From an uncultured Caulobacteraceae bacterium (GTDB lineage: Bacteria > Pseudomonadota > Alphaproteobacteria > Caulobacterales > Caulobacteraceae), in assembly GCA_903923135.1 (NCBI GenBank), contig CAIXWN010000024.1, forward strand, positions 1-64,000: a stretch of 64,000 nt of DNA. Direction: 5' to 3'. Numbering within the stretch: the first letter of the stretch is position 1; every line of letters begins with the position of its first letter. The notes under the pieces were generated by a model. That model saw only the letters and a list, made by a program, of their open reading frames with translations, was not told the DNA's origin and made no database searches. This document shows, in pieces, positions 1-8,652 of the stretch. A program made the position numbers and the translations under genes.

Positions 1-93
1 CCCGGGCGCCGGCGGCGGCCACGGCGGCGGCCAGGACCACCCCAGGCCGTGAGGCCGCACGGGCGTTGAACGGCCGCGCTGACGACCCGGCGG

Positions 94-1143
94 CTACTTC
101 GGCGTCGGGGCGGGCGGCGTCGACGGCGCGGCCGTGTCACCGGCCAGCCGGAAGCGGATCGGCAGCTGCAGCCTGGCCCCGTCCACCGGCCCGCCTTCCT
201 GGGTCCAAAGGCTCATCTGCATGACCCCGGCGATGGTCACCGCGGCCTCGGCGAAGCCCAGGCCGTCGGGATCGGCCCGCTCCGGGACGCAGGCCGTCAG
301 GGTCCCGTCCGCCGCCACGGCGCAGGAGGCCACGCCCAGGCCGGTTGTCAGGCCCTTCGCCGCCGCCGCGGGGGGAAACAATGCCTGCGAGCGCCGGGAA
401 TCCACCACCTTCACCCACACCGGCTCGCCCAGGCGGCGGCTCGCATAGTCCGGTCCGGCGGGATCAATCAGCCGGACCGGCACATTGACGGCGATAGGCC
501 CGCGCACGGCGGCCAGGTCGGGCGACACCTCCATGCGGAACTTGCGGGCGAGTCCGCGGGCGGCGCCGGCGAAGCCACGTCCCGGCGGCTCCTCGCGAAG
601 CGCCTCGCAATCCCTCAAGGCGCCGGCCTTTGTCACGTCGCAGCGCAGGGCCGCATAGCCGGCGGCGCCGGCGCCCGCGCGCGGATAGGCCGCGGCGATG
701 TCGGCGAAGGTCGGCGCGGCCAGCCAGACCGGCCGGTTGACCACGGTGAAGGCGCCCTGCGGTCCCATGATGCCGGAATACCCGACCGGCCATTTGAAGG
801 TCACCGGTATCGACACCCGTGCGGGAACCGGCTCGCCCGACTGGGTGGCCGGCTTGAAGATGAAGTCCGGCGTCAGCAGCAGCGCCGCGGCGCCGAAGCC
901 CTCCCCGGGCGGCGTTTCCGAGCGCACCTGACAATCCTCGGTCACGCCGTGAATGTTCACCCGGCAGTTGACCACGGCCACGCCGCCGCGGCCCATGCCC
1001 AGCGCCTTCGCCGGCCAGGCGGCGTGGATGGCGTCGGCGTCGGGCTGGTGGAACCATGCCGGCGGCGTCCAGCCGGGCGGCGGGTGCGCCGTCGGCTGAG
1101 CGGTTGCCGCCGCCGCCGCGAGAAGCCCCAGCAGCATGATCAC
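94..1143 (-). CDS. Secreted protein with three TonB-C-like repeats
   Basis: Predicted exported protein of 349 aa. The N-terminus is a short hydrophobic Ala/Leu segment ending near ATAQ, which looks like a signal peptide. Three repeats follow at about residues 43-118, 150-227 and 255-333. Each has the TonB C-terminal pattern: a start such as WPAKA or FPPAAAA, a beta strand with V.C.V, a turn, a second Cys, then GFG/GFA.AA and a final (I/V)P(V/I).F strand. The paired cysteines in each repeat suggest disulfides in the periplasm. There is no N-terminal membrane anchor plus proline-rich stalk as in a true TonB, so energy transduction is doubtful. It lies directly downstream of a paralogue of the same layout, 15 bases away, probably co-transcribed. 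Function unknown. Confidence 0.75.
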   Translation of the reverse strand: MIMLLGLLAAAAATAQPTAHPPPGWTPPAWFHQPDADAIHAAWPAKALGMGRGGVAVVNCRVNIHGVTEDCQVRSETPPGEGFGAAALLLTPDFIFKPATQSGEPVPARVSIPVTFKWPVGYSGIMGPQGAFTVVNRPVWLAAPTFADIAAAYPRAGAGAAGYAALRCDVTKAGALRDCEALREEPPGRGFAGAARGLARKFRMEVSPDLAAVRGPIAVNVPVRLIDPAGPDYASRRLGEPVWVKVVDSRRSQALFPPAAAAKGLTTGLGVASCAVAADGTLTACVPERADPDGLGFAEAAVTIAGVMQMSLWTQEGGPVDGARLQLPIRFRLAGDTAAPSTPPAPTPK

Positions 1144-1158
1144 CGTCCCCTTCGGCCG

Positions 1159-2166
1159 CTACTTCTTCACCGCCAGGTTCAGGCGGATCGGCAGGCGGAT
1201 CACCGCCCCGTCCACCGGCCCCCCGTCGGCGGTCCACGGGTTCATCCGCATCAGCGAGGCCAGCTTCACCGCCGCGGTGGAAAAGCCCAGGCCCTCGGGA
1301 TCGCCCGGCAGGGGCTTGCACTGGGTCAGGGCGCCGTCCTGGGCCACCACGCACTCGGCGACGCCGCGGCCGGTGGTCAGGCCCTTGGCCGCCGCCTCGG
1401 GCGGGAACAGCTTCACCGCCTGGCCGGGATCGAAACCGGCCAGCCAGGTGGGCGAACTCACCGCCCGGTCGATCTCGGCGGCGGGCGTGGGGAAGCGCAT
1501 GGGAATATCCACCCACAGGGGCGGGCCGCGGGGGATGGCCGACGGGTCGATCTGCACCCGGAAGCGGTTGGCCAGGCCCACAGCCGCGGCGCCGAAGCCG
1601 TGGTCGGCCGGGGTCTCCTTGCGCGCCTCGCAGGTGCTCAGGGCGCCGTTCCGCTCCACGTGGCAGTGCGCCACCGCGAAGCCCTCGACGCCGCCGCCGC
1701 GCGCCGGATAGGCCCGGGCCAGATCGGTGAAGCTGGCCGCCTGCGCCCAGACCGGGTGATCCAGCATGGTCACCTCGCGCATCTCCGGGGCCCCGCGGTG
1801 GGCGCGGAAGCCGATGTTGTCGTCCTGATCGGACGCCTTGAACTCGATGGGGATCGACATCAGCGTCGTCGCCGGGCCGGCGCCGCCCATCGCGGGTTTC
1901 AGACGGAATGTCGGCCGCAGCAGCAGGGCCGCGGCGCCGAATCCGGAGTGCTCGGGGGTTTCGGAGTCGACCTTGCACTCCTCGGCCAGGCCGCGGGCGT
2001 CGACCTTGCAGATCAGTACGGCGCGGCCGTCGATACGGTTGGCGAAGGCGGTCTTGGGCCACACCGACAGGATCTCGGCGGTGGTTGGGCGCGTCACCCA
2101 GTCGTCGTTGTTGACCACCTGCGGCGCCGCCTCGACAGCGGCGGCGGCCAGAATCCCCAGCATCAT
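1159..2166 (-). CDS. Secreted protein with three TonB-C-like repeats (paralogue)
   Basis: A 335-aa paralogue of the next gene downstream, with the same three-repeat layout: about residues 34-113 (WPKTAFANRIDG...), 150-225 (YPARGGGVEGF...) and 255-330 (FPPEAAAKGLTTGRGV). Each repeat carries two cysteines about ten residues apart and a (G)FG/FS..A motif. The N-terminus (MMLGILAAAAVEAAP) is a short signal-like sequence. The last repeat is the best conserved between the two proteins (FPP.AAAKGLTTG.GVA.C), which points to a fairly recent tandem duplication. TonB C-terminal domains bind the plug boxes of outer-membrane receptors. Whether these soluble versions do so is inference. No operon partner other than the paralogue is visible. 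Confidence 0.75.
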   Translation of the reverse strand: MMLGILAAAAVEAAPQVVNNDDWVTRPTTAEILSVWPKTAFANRIDGRAVLICKVDARGLAEECKVDSETPEHSGFGAAALLLRPTFRLKPAMGGAGPATTLMSIPIEFKASDQDDNIGFRAHRGAPEMREVTMLDHPVWAQAASFTDLARAYPARGGGVEGFAVAHCHVERNGALSTCEARKETPADHGFGAAAVGLANRFRVQIDPSAIPRGPPLWVDIPMRFPTPAAEIDRAVSSPTWLAGFDPGQAVKLFPPEAAAKGLTTGRGVAECVVAQDGALTQCKPLPGDPEGLGFSTAAVKLASLMRMNPWTADGGPVDGAVIRLPIRLNLAVKK

Positions 2167-2294
2167 GTCTCACTCCCCGCTTCTCTCGAGCGTTCCCGTC
2201 GGATGAGCATGGCATGCCGGCGCCGCTGGGGAAAGCGGGCCGCGGGCCGGGTGAAGTGGTGACCTGCGGATCGCGGCGGCCTATCCTTCACCCC

Positions 2295-5147
2295 ATGACC
2301 GACACTCTCGACGCCGGCGCCCGCGCCCTGACCCAGGACGGCCCCCCGGTCCGCCTCTATCTGGTGGACGGATCGGGCTTCATCTTCCGGGCCTTCCACG
2401 CCCTGCCGCCCCTGACCCGCAAGTCCGACGGCCTGCCCGTGGGCGCGGTGCAGGGCTTCTGCAACATGCTCTGGAAGCTGCTGGTCGACATGAAGGCCTC
2501 GCCGGAAGCCCCCACCCACCTGGCCGTGGTCTTCGACCACTCGGAGAAGACCTTCCGCAACGATCTCTACGACGGCTACAAGGCCCACCGCCCGCCGGCT
2601 CCGCCGGATCTGGTGCCCCAGTTCCCCCTGGTGCGCGAGGCGACCCGCGCCTTCGGCGTGCCCAGCGTCGAACAGCCGGGCTGGGAGGCCGACGACGTCA
2701 TCGCCGCCTACGCTCACCAGGTCAGCGAGGCCGGCGGCGAGGTGGTGATCATCTCCTCCGACAAGGACCTGATGCAGCTGGTCGGTCCGCGCGTGTGGAT
2801 GCTCGACACCATGAAGAACCTCCACATCGGCCACGACCAGGTGGTGGAGAAGTTCGGCGTCGGGCCGGACAAGGTGGTCGATGTCCAGGCCCTCTGCGGC
2901 GACTCGGTCGACAATGTGCCCGGAGCGCCCGGCATCGGCGTCAAGACCGCCTCGGCCCTGATCCTCGAATACGGCGACCTCGACACCCTGCTGGCGCGGG
3001 CCGGCGAGATCAAACAGCCCAAGCGGCGCGAGACCCTGATCGAGTACGCCGACCAGATCCGCCTGTCGCGGCTGCTGGTCACCCTCGACCGCGAGACCCC
3101 CCTGCCGGCGCCGGTGGACACCCTGGCCGTGCGCCCGCCCGAGCCGGAGGTGCTGTCCGCCTTCCTGGAGTCGATGGAGTTCCGCACCCTGGCCCGCCGG
3201 GTCAGCGAGACCGGCGGCAGGGGCCCCACGGGCTCTGGCCTGCCCACGCCCCGCGCCGCCGCGCCGAGAGCCCCGGCCGAGCCCGCGCCGGCCGGCCCCA
3301 TCGACACCACCGCCTATGTCTGCGTCCGCGACATGCCGACCCTCGACGCCTGGATCGCCCGCGCCCGCGACATCGGAACCGTGGCCTTCGACACCGAGAC
3401 CGATTCCCTCTCCTCGGCCAACGCCGCCCTGGTCGGGATCTCCCTGGCCGTCGCCCCCGGCGAGGCCTGCTACATTCCGGTCGGTCACGAGGAGGCCGAG
3501 GGTCTGGCCCTGGAGGCCTCGCCCGATCTGGGCCAGCTTCCGCTCGAGGCGGTCATCGACCGACTGCGGCCCCTGCTCGAGGACCCGGCAGTGCTCAAGG
3601 TGGGCCAGAACGCCAAGTACGACCTGGCGGTGTTGTCGCGCTACGGCGTCGCCGTGGCCCCGATCGACGACACCATGCTGATCTCCTATGTGCTCGAGGC
3701 CGGCCTGCACAACCACGGCATGGACGAGCTCTCGCAGCTTTGGCTGGACCACGCCCCGATCAGCTTCAAGACGGTCGCCGGCGCCGGCAAGGCGCAGAAA
3801 TCGTTCAAGCACATCAGCCTGGAGCCGGCCACGGCCTACGCCGCCGAGGACGCCGACGTCACCCTTCGGCTCTACGCCCTGCTGCGGCCACGCCTGCCGC
3901 GCGAACACCTGCTCAACGTCTACGAGACCCTCGAGCGGCCGATGCCGCCGGTGCTGGCCCAGATGGAGTGCGAGGGCATCCGCGTCGACCCGGACCGCCT
4001 GCGCCACCTGTCGCACGACTTCTCCATGCGCATGGCCGAACTGGAGAAGGAGGCCCAGAATCTGGCCGGGCGGCCCTTCAATCTCGGCAGCCCCAAGCAG
4101 ATCGGCGACGTGCTGTTCGGCGAGATGGGCCTGACCGGCGGCAAGAAGACCGCCACCGGCGTGTGGAGCACCGACGCGGCCGTGCTCGAGGACCTCGCCG
4201 TACAGGGCCACGCCCTGCCGCGCGTGCTGCTCGACTGGCGTCAGCTCTCCAAGCTCAAGGGCACCTACACCGACGCCCTGGCGGCGGCGATCTCACCGCG
4301 CACCGGCCGGGTGCACACCTCCTTCGCCCTGGCCTCCACCACCACCGGCCGGCTCTCCTCGTCCGACCCCAACCTGCAGAACATCCCCATCCGCACCGAG
4401 GAGGGCCGCAAGATCCGCGCCGCCTTCATCGCCGAGCCGGGCCATCTGCTGGTCAGCGCCGACTACAGCCAGATCGAGCTGCGCCTGCTGGCCCACATCG
4501 GCGACATCGAACAGCTCAAGCGGGCCTTCCGCGAGGGCCAGGACATCCACGCCATGACCGCCTCCGAGATCTTCGGGGTTCCCGTGGAGGGCATGCCGGC
4601 CGAGACCCGGCGGCGGGCCAAGGCGATCAACTTCGGCATCGTCTACGGCATCTCGGCCTTCGGCCTGGCCAACCAGCTGTCGATCCCCCAGGACGAGGCG
4701 GCCGCCTATATCCGCACCTACTTCGAACGCTTCCCCGGCATCCGCGCCTACATGGACGCCACCCGCGCCCTGGTGCGCGAGCAGGGCTATGTCACCACCC
4801 TGTTCGGCCGCAAGATCAACATCCCGATGATCCGCTCCAAGTCGGTGGGCGAGCGGCAGTTCGCCGAGCGGGCGGCGATCAACGCCCCCATCCAGGGCGC
4901 CGCCGCCGACGTCATGCGCCGGGCGATGATCCGCATGCCCGCCGCCCTGAAGGCCGCCGGTCTGAACGCGCGCATGCTGCTGCAGGTCCATGACGAACTG
5001 GTCTTCGAGGCCCCGGAGGCCGAGGCGGAACGGGTCTGCGACATCGCCCGCGACGTGATGCGCCACGCCGCCCTGCCCGCCGTCGACTTCTCCATTCCTC
5101 TGCTGGTCGAGGCCCGCGCCGCCGCCAACTGGGAAGCGGCGCACTGA
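2295..5147 (+). CDS. polA: DNA polymerase I
   Basis: DNA polymerase I, 950 aa, for repair synthesis and Okazaki fragment processing. Three domains are readable. The 5' nuclease domain covers about residues 15-300 (LYLVDGSGFIFRAFHAL near the start, GDSVDNVPGAPGIGVKTA). The 3'-5' proofreading domain has intact acidic motifs (FDTETDSL near 364, VGQNAKYDL, YAAEDADVT near 514). The polymerase domain has motif A (SADYSQIELRLLAH near 722), motif B (RRAKAINFGIVYG near 772) and motif C (QVHDELVFE near 897). The reading frame is open for 27 codons upstream, but ATG 2295 (MTDTLDAG) gives the expected family length. Proofreading looks active, unlike in polA lineages that have lost the exonuclease residues. 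Confidence 0.97.
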   Translation: MTDTLDAGARALTQDGPPVRLYLVDGSGFIFRAFHALPPLTRKSDGLPVGAVQGFCNMLWKLLVDMKASPEAPTHLAVVFDHSEKTFRNDLYDGYKAHRPPAPPDLVPQFPLVREATRAFGVPSVEQPGWEADDVIAAYAHQVSEAGGEVVIISSDKDLMQLVGPRVWMLDTMKNLHIGHDQVVEKFGVGPDKVVDVQALCGDSVDNVPGAPGIGVKTASALILEYGDLDTLLARAGEIKQPKRRETLIEYADQIRLSRLLVTLDRETPLPAPVDTLAVRPPEPEVLSAFLESMEFRTLARRVSETGGRGPTGSGLPTPRAAAPRAPAEPAPAGPIDTTAYVCVRDMPTLDAWIARARDIGTVAFDTETDSLSSANAALVGISLAVAPGEACYIPVGHEEAEGLALEASPDLGQLPLEAVIDRLRPLLEDPAVLKVGQNAKYDLAVLSRYGVAVAPIDDTMLISYVLEAGLHNHGMDELSQLWLDHAPISFKTVAGAGKAQKSFKHISLEPATAYAAEDADVTLRLYALLRPRLPREHLLNVYETLERPMPPVLAQMECEGIRVDPDRLRHLSHDFSMRMAELEKEAQNLAGRPFNLGSPKQIGDVLFGEMGLTGGKKTATGVWSTDAAVLEDLAVQGHALPRVLLDWRQLSKLKGTYTDALAAAISPRTGRVHTSFALASTTTGRLSSSDPNLQNIPIRTEEGRKIRAAFIAEPGHLLVSADYSQIELRLLAHIGDIEQLKRAFREGQDIHAMTASEIFGVPVEGMPAETRRRAKAINFGIVYGISAFGLANQLSIPQDEAAAYIRTYFERFPGIRAYMDATRALVREQGYVTTLFGRKINIPMIRSKSVGERQFAERAAINAPIQGAAADVMRRAMIRMPAALKAAGLNARMLLQVHDELVFEAPEAEAERVCDIARDVMRHAALPAVDFSIPLLVEARAAANWEAAH

Positions 5148-5226
5148 GGCGCGCGGCCCGCTGGCCATTGAGGGCGCCGAGGCCTAGTCTCGCCACGGGG
5201 AGCAAGGCTGTCTCAGGAGACCGGGG

Positions 5227-5676
5227 ATGAACCTCGAGTTTGAATTCGCCTACACCGCCCTGTTGAAGCCCGGCGTCAACGTCGGCCCGGGGCCAAGAGG
5301 GGTGCGCAGTTTTCACGAGATCATCAGCGGCGTGGTCGAGGGCAAGCGCCTCAACGGCCAGGTGCTGACCGGCGGCGGCGACTGGCTGCTGATGGGCCAG
5401 GACGGCTGGGGCCAGGTCGACGTGCGCGCGCAGTTCCTCACCGACGACGGGGTCGCCATCTATTCCCACTACACCGGCCTGCTGGAGTTCACCCAGAAGA
5501 TGGCCGAGGCCCTCGGACGAGGCGAGGGCACCGACTTCGCCGACCAGTACTTCCGCACCACCCCGCGCTTCGAAGCCGGCGACCCCCGCTACGCCTGGCT
5601 CAACCAGAGCCTGTTCGTCTCCCAGGGCCGCATCATCCCCGGCGGCGTCGCCTACAGGGTCTACCGCGTCACCTGA
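5227..5676 (+). CDS. DUF3237 family protein
   Basis: Small cytosolic protein of 149 aa resembling the DUF3237 beta-barrel family. It opens MNLEFEFAYTALLKPG, and the conserved features are a gene-typical GPRGVRSFHEIISG.V.G.RL.G, a GGGDW segment, a DVRAQF...DDGV.IY..Y.G strand and a C-terminal G.V.Y.VYRV. No catalytic residues are known for the family. The start at 5227 is supported by AGGAGA at 5215-5220, six bases upstream. It follows polA by 79 bases on the same strand and converges with the glutathione transferase gene, so it could be read from the polA transcript. Biological role unknown. Confidence 0.8.
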   Translation: MNLEFEFAYTALLKPGVNVGPGPRGVRSFHEIISGVVEGKRLNGQVLTGGGDWLLMGQDGWGQVDVRAQFLTDDGVAIYSHYTGLLEFTQKMAEALGRGEGTDFADQYFRTTPRFEAGDPRYAWLNQSLFVSQGRIIPGGVAYRVYRVT

Positions 5677-5694
5677 GCGACGCGGCGCTCCCCG

Positions 5695-6573
5695 TCAGCC
5701 GGCGGCGGCGGCCAGCTTGTCCGCCGTGCGGGTCTCGAAGTCGCCGGCGTCGTGACGCTCCCACAGCTGGTTGGCCGGGTCGCCCCAGGCGGCGTTGACC
5801 ATCCGGCCGCGCTTGACGGCGGGACGTTCGGCGATCTGGTCGGTCCAGCGCTGGACATTCTTGTAGTCCTGAACCTGCAGGAACTCGCCGGCGCCATAGA
5901 GCTGGCCCTTGGCCAGGCCGCCATACCAGGGCCACACCGCCATGTCGGCGATGGTGTACTCGGCCCCGCCGAGAAACTCGCTCTCGGCGAGCCGCCGGTC
6001 GAGCACGTCGAGCTGGCGCTTCACCTCCATGGCGAAGCGGTCGATGGCGTATTCGATCTTGGTCGGGGCGTAGGCGTAGAAGTGGCCGAAGCCGCCGCCC
6101 AGATAGGGCGCCGAGCCCATCTGCCAGAACAGCCACGACAGGGTCTCGGCCCGCGCCGCCGGCTCGGTGGGCAGGAAGGCGCCGAACTTCTCGGCCAGGT
6201 GAACCAGGATGGCGCCCGACTCGAAGACCCGGATCGGCGTCGGCCCGCTGTGGTCCACAAGGGCCGGGATCTTGGAGTTGGGGTTGGCCGCCACGAAGCC
6301 GCTGCCGAACTGGTTGCCCTCGTTGATGCGGATCAGCCAGGCGTCATACTCGGCGCCGGCGTGGCCGAGGGCCAGCAGCTCCTCGAGCATCACCGTCACC
6401 TTGATCCCGTTGGGCGTGGCCAGGGAGTAGAGCTGCAGCGGATGGCGGCCCACCGGCAGGTCCTTGTCATGCGTCGGCCCGGCGATCGGCCGGTTGATGT
6501 TGGCGAACCGGCCGCCGTTTTCCTTGTTCCAGGTCCACACGGCGGGCGGGGCATAGGGCGTCGTTTCGGTCAT
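5695..6573 (-). CDS. yghU: YghU-type glutathione S-transferase / disulfide-bond oxidoreductase
   Basis: A 292-aa glutathione transferase homologue of the YghU (nu-class) group, which reduces disulfides and organic hydroperoxides with glutathione. A long N-terminal extension (YAPPAVWTWNKENGG.FANINRP.AG) precedes the thioredoxin fold. The catalytic Thr/Asn motif is LATPNGIKVTVMLEEL, and the glutathione-binding FVAANPNSKIPALVD...FESGAILVHLAEK is conserved. The C-terminal helical domain has WLFWQMGSAPYLGGGFGHF and YTIADMAVWPW. The length matches the E. coli protein. ATG 6573 (MTETTPYAPP) was chosen over longer in-frame starts because homologues begin there. It is probably a single-gene unit, divergent from the PLP decarboxylase. 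Confidence 0.93.
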   Translation of the reverse strand: MTETTPYAPPAVWTWNKENGGRFANINRPIAGPTHDKDLPVGRHPLQLYSLATPNGIKVTVMLEELLALGHAGAEYDAWLIRINEGNQFGSGFVAANPNSKIPALVDHSGPTPIRVFESGAILVHLAEKFGAFLPTEPAARAETLSWLFWQMGSAPYLGGGFGHFYAYAPTKIEYAIDRFAMEVKRQLDVLDRRLAESEFLGGAEYTIADMAVWPWYGGLAKGQLYGAGEFLQVQDYKNVQRWTDQIAERPAVKRGRMVNAAWGDPANQLWERHDAGDFETRTADKLAAAAG

Positions 6574-6751
6574 ATCTGGCGTCTCCAGGCGTCGGTCAGG
6601 CGCGGGGAAATCCGCCGCAGGAACGGATGTGGGGGATATGGCGGCGATTTTCCAGCCTTTCGCGCGCACGCCGCGCCGCCTGAACGCCGTTGATCCCTGT
6701 CAATGCCCCCCGCCGCGCGAAGGCCGAGTGTCCGGCCGCCGGGAGGCGCCG

Positions 6752-8515
6752 ATGTCGGGACTGGCCGCGTTCAAACCCTATTTCCTCGGCCCGCGATCCG
6801 AGAACGAAACCTGGGTGCGCGCCGGGATCGACGGCGTGCTCGACGACTGGTTCGACTGGCGCAAGCGCCTGTTCGCCGATGACCCGGCGGCGATCACCCC
6901 CGCCGACCAGGCCGCGCCCGGCTTCCTCGCCGATCGCGCCCGCCTCGGCGAACGCCTGGCCGAACTGGTGGCGAAACTGCGCGGCGAGACGCCGGTCTAC
7001 TCGCCCCGCTACATCGGCCACATGGTCTCCGAACTGGGCCTGCCGGCCCTGCTCGGCCACTTCGCCGCCCTGCTGCACAATCCCAACGCCTCCTCCCGGG
7101 AGGTCGCGCGGGTCTCGGCGGTCATCGAGACCGAGGCGATCGCAATGCTCGCCGGGATGATCGGCTTCGATCCGGCGACGGCCCGCGGCCACTTCACCTC
7201 CGGCGGCACGGTGGCCAATCTGGAGGCCGTGTGGCGGGCGCGCTACCGGCTGGACGACAACCTCGCCCTCGGCCTGACCCTGGCCGAGCGGTTCGACGAA
7301 CCGCTGGACATCTTCGCCGCCGCCCATCTCTCGGCCCGCCGCCGACAGGCGATGATCGCCCGGCGCGGCCTGACCGCGAGCGATCTGCGCGCCCGCAGCG
7401 GCGTGCTCGGCAACCCCCACGACATCGCCGAACGGCTGGGCCGGGCCAGCGGCCGTCCCTGGCGCGGGCCGGTGATCCTGGCCCCGGGTCACAAGCACTA
7501 CTCCTGGGTCAAGGCCGCCAATGTCTTCGGCCTCGGCGAGGAGGCGTTCTGGACGGCCCCCGTCGACGCCCAGGGCCGTCTCAGCGTGGCGGGCCTGGCC
7601 GGCCGCATCGACGAGGCCCGCGCCCAGGGTCGGCCGGTCCTGATGGCGGTGAGCGTGGCCGGAACCACTGAAATGGGCGAGTTCGATCCCGTCGACCGGG
7701 TCGCCGACCTCCTTTGTCACCTGCGCCGGACGCAAGGCGTCCACATCTGGCACCATGTGGACGCCGCCTACGGAGGCTACTTCTGCGCCCTGGATCCGGA
7801 CGAACGCCTGCTCACGGCGCCGTTGTGGCGCGCCCTGCGCGCGGTCCGCCGTGCCGACACCGTCACGATTGACCCTCATAAGCTCGGCTACGCCCCCTAC
7901 GCCTGCGGCGCGATTCTCACCCGCGACACGGCCCGTGACGCGATTTCCACCTTCGCCGCGCCCTATGTGGAGGGCGACGATCCGGAGGCCGCGCCCTGGA
8001 CGACCACCCTGGAGGGCTCCCGGCCGGCCACCGGCGCGGCGGCCACCTGGCTCACAGGCAGGACTCTCGGCTTCGGACCATCCGGCCTCGGCGCGGTGCT
8101 CGCGTCGACGATCGAATCCTGCCGCGCCATCCGCGGCGCCCTGACCGCGGCGTCGGCCCAGGTGCGCCCCCTCGATCCCATGGACACCAATATCTTCTGC
8201 TTCTCGGTGGCCAGCGAAGGCGAGTCGCTTTCAACGGCTAACGCCAGAACGGCGGCGGTCCACACCGCTTTCGTGCGCTCGCCGCACTTCGCCGCCTCGC
8301 GGACGGTGCTCTCCGCCGCCGCCTGCCCGGACCTCATCGCCGCCCATGTGGCGTCCTGGGGCGGCGCACCGGACGCCGACGGCCTGGTCTTGGTGCGCTG
8401 CGTGGTGATGAACCCGTTCTGGGCCGATCCCGCCCTGCGGGCGCGCCTGCTGGGCGAACTGACGGACGAACTGCGCGGGATCATCGCCGCGACGTCGGCG
8501 AGCCTCACCGTTTGA
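6752..8515 (+). CDS. Group II PLP-dependent decarboxylase, tyrosine-decarboxylase-like
   Basis: A 587-aa fold-type I PLP enzyme of the group II amino acid decarboxylase family. The order is: N-terminal YSPRYIGHMVSE.GLPALLG with NPN substrate-loop residues, then FTSGGTVANLEA (phosphate binding), HVDAAYGGYF with Asp337 contacting the pyridine nitrogen, and TIDPHKLGYAPYACGA with Lys377 as the predicted Schiff-base lysine. The DPHKLGY.PY.(A/C)G form is closest to bacterial tyrosine decarboxylases (about 620 aa) rather than GadB. The start at 6752 is set by GGGAGG at 6741-6746. Its 3' neighbour, 137 bases on, is a B12-dependent mutase pair on the same strand, which suggests a shared pathway. The substrate cannot be told from sequence. 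Confidence 0.88.
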   Translation: MSGLAAFKPYFLGPRSENETWVRAGIDGVLDDWFDWRKRLFADDPAAITPADQAAPGFLADRARLGERLAELVAKLRGETPVYSPRYIGHMVSELGLPALLGHFAALLHNPNASSREVARVSAVIETEAIAMLAGMIGFDPATARGHFTSGGTVANLEAVWRARYRLDDNLALGLTLAERFDEPLDIFAAAHLSARRRQAMIARRGLTASDLRARSGVLGNPHDIAERLGRASGRPWRGPVILAPGHKHYSWVKAANVFGLGEEAFWTAPVDAQGRLSVAGLAGRIDEARAQGRPVLMAVSVAGTTEMGEFDPVDRVADLLCHLRRTQGVHIWHHVDAAYGGYFCALDPDERLLTAPLWRALRAVRRADTVTIDPHKLGYAPYACGAILTRDTARDAISTFAAPYVEGDDPEAAPWTTTLEGSRPATGAAATWLTGRTLGFGPSGLGAVLASTIESCRAIRGALTAASAQVRPLDPMDTNIFCFSVASEGESLSTANARTAAVHTAFVRSPHFAASRTVLSAAACPDLIAAHVASWGGAPDADGLVLVRCVVMNPFWADPALRARLLGELTDELRGIIAATSASLTV

Positions 8516-8652
8516 CCAGGGTCAAGGCGCGCCCGGCCGGAGACCCCGACAACAGACTCCAGGAGAGGTTTCGCGGGCCGCGCGGACGCTGACGCATGTC
8601 CGTCGCCGGCCTGGCGGCGCCCGAACTCGACAGACGCAGAGGAGACCCGCCC

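Noticed and set aside
1..93. End of a neighbouring gene at the left edge
   Set aside because: The 93 bases are GC-rich and open in several frames, but too short and without a recognisable motif to support a gene.
2163..4211. A 682-codon frame antisense to polA, and similar long minus-strand frames (464-2215, 7963-10014)
   Set aside because: They run opposite to genes with clear domains, have low-complexity Gly/Ala/Arg/His composition, and match no family; such frames are expected at this base composition.
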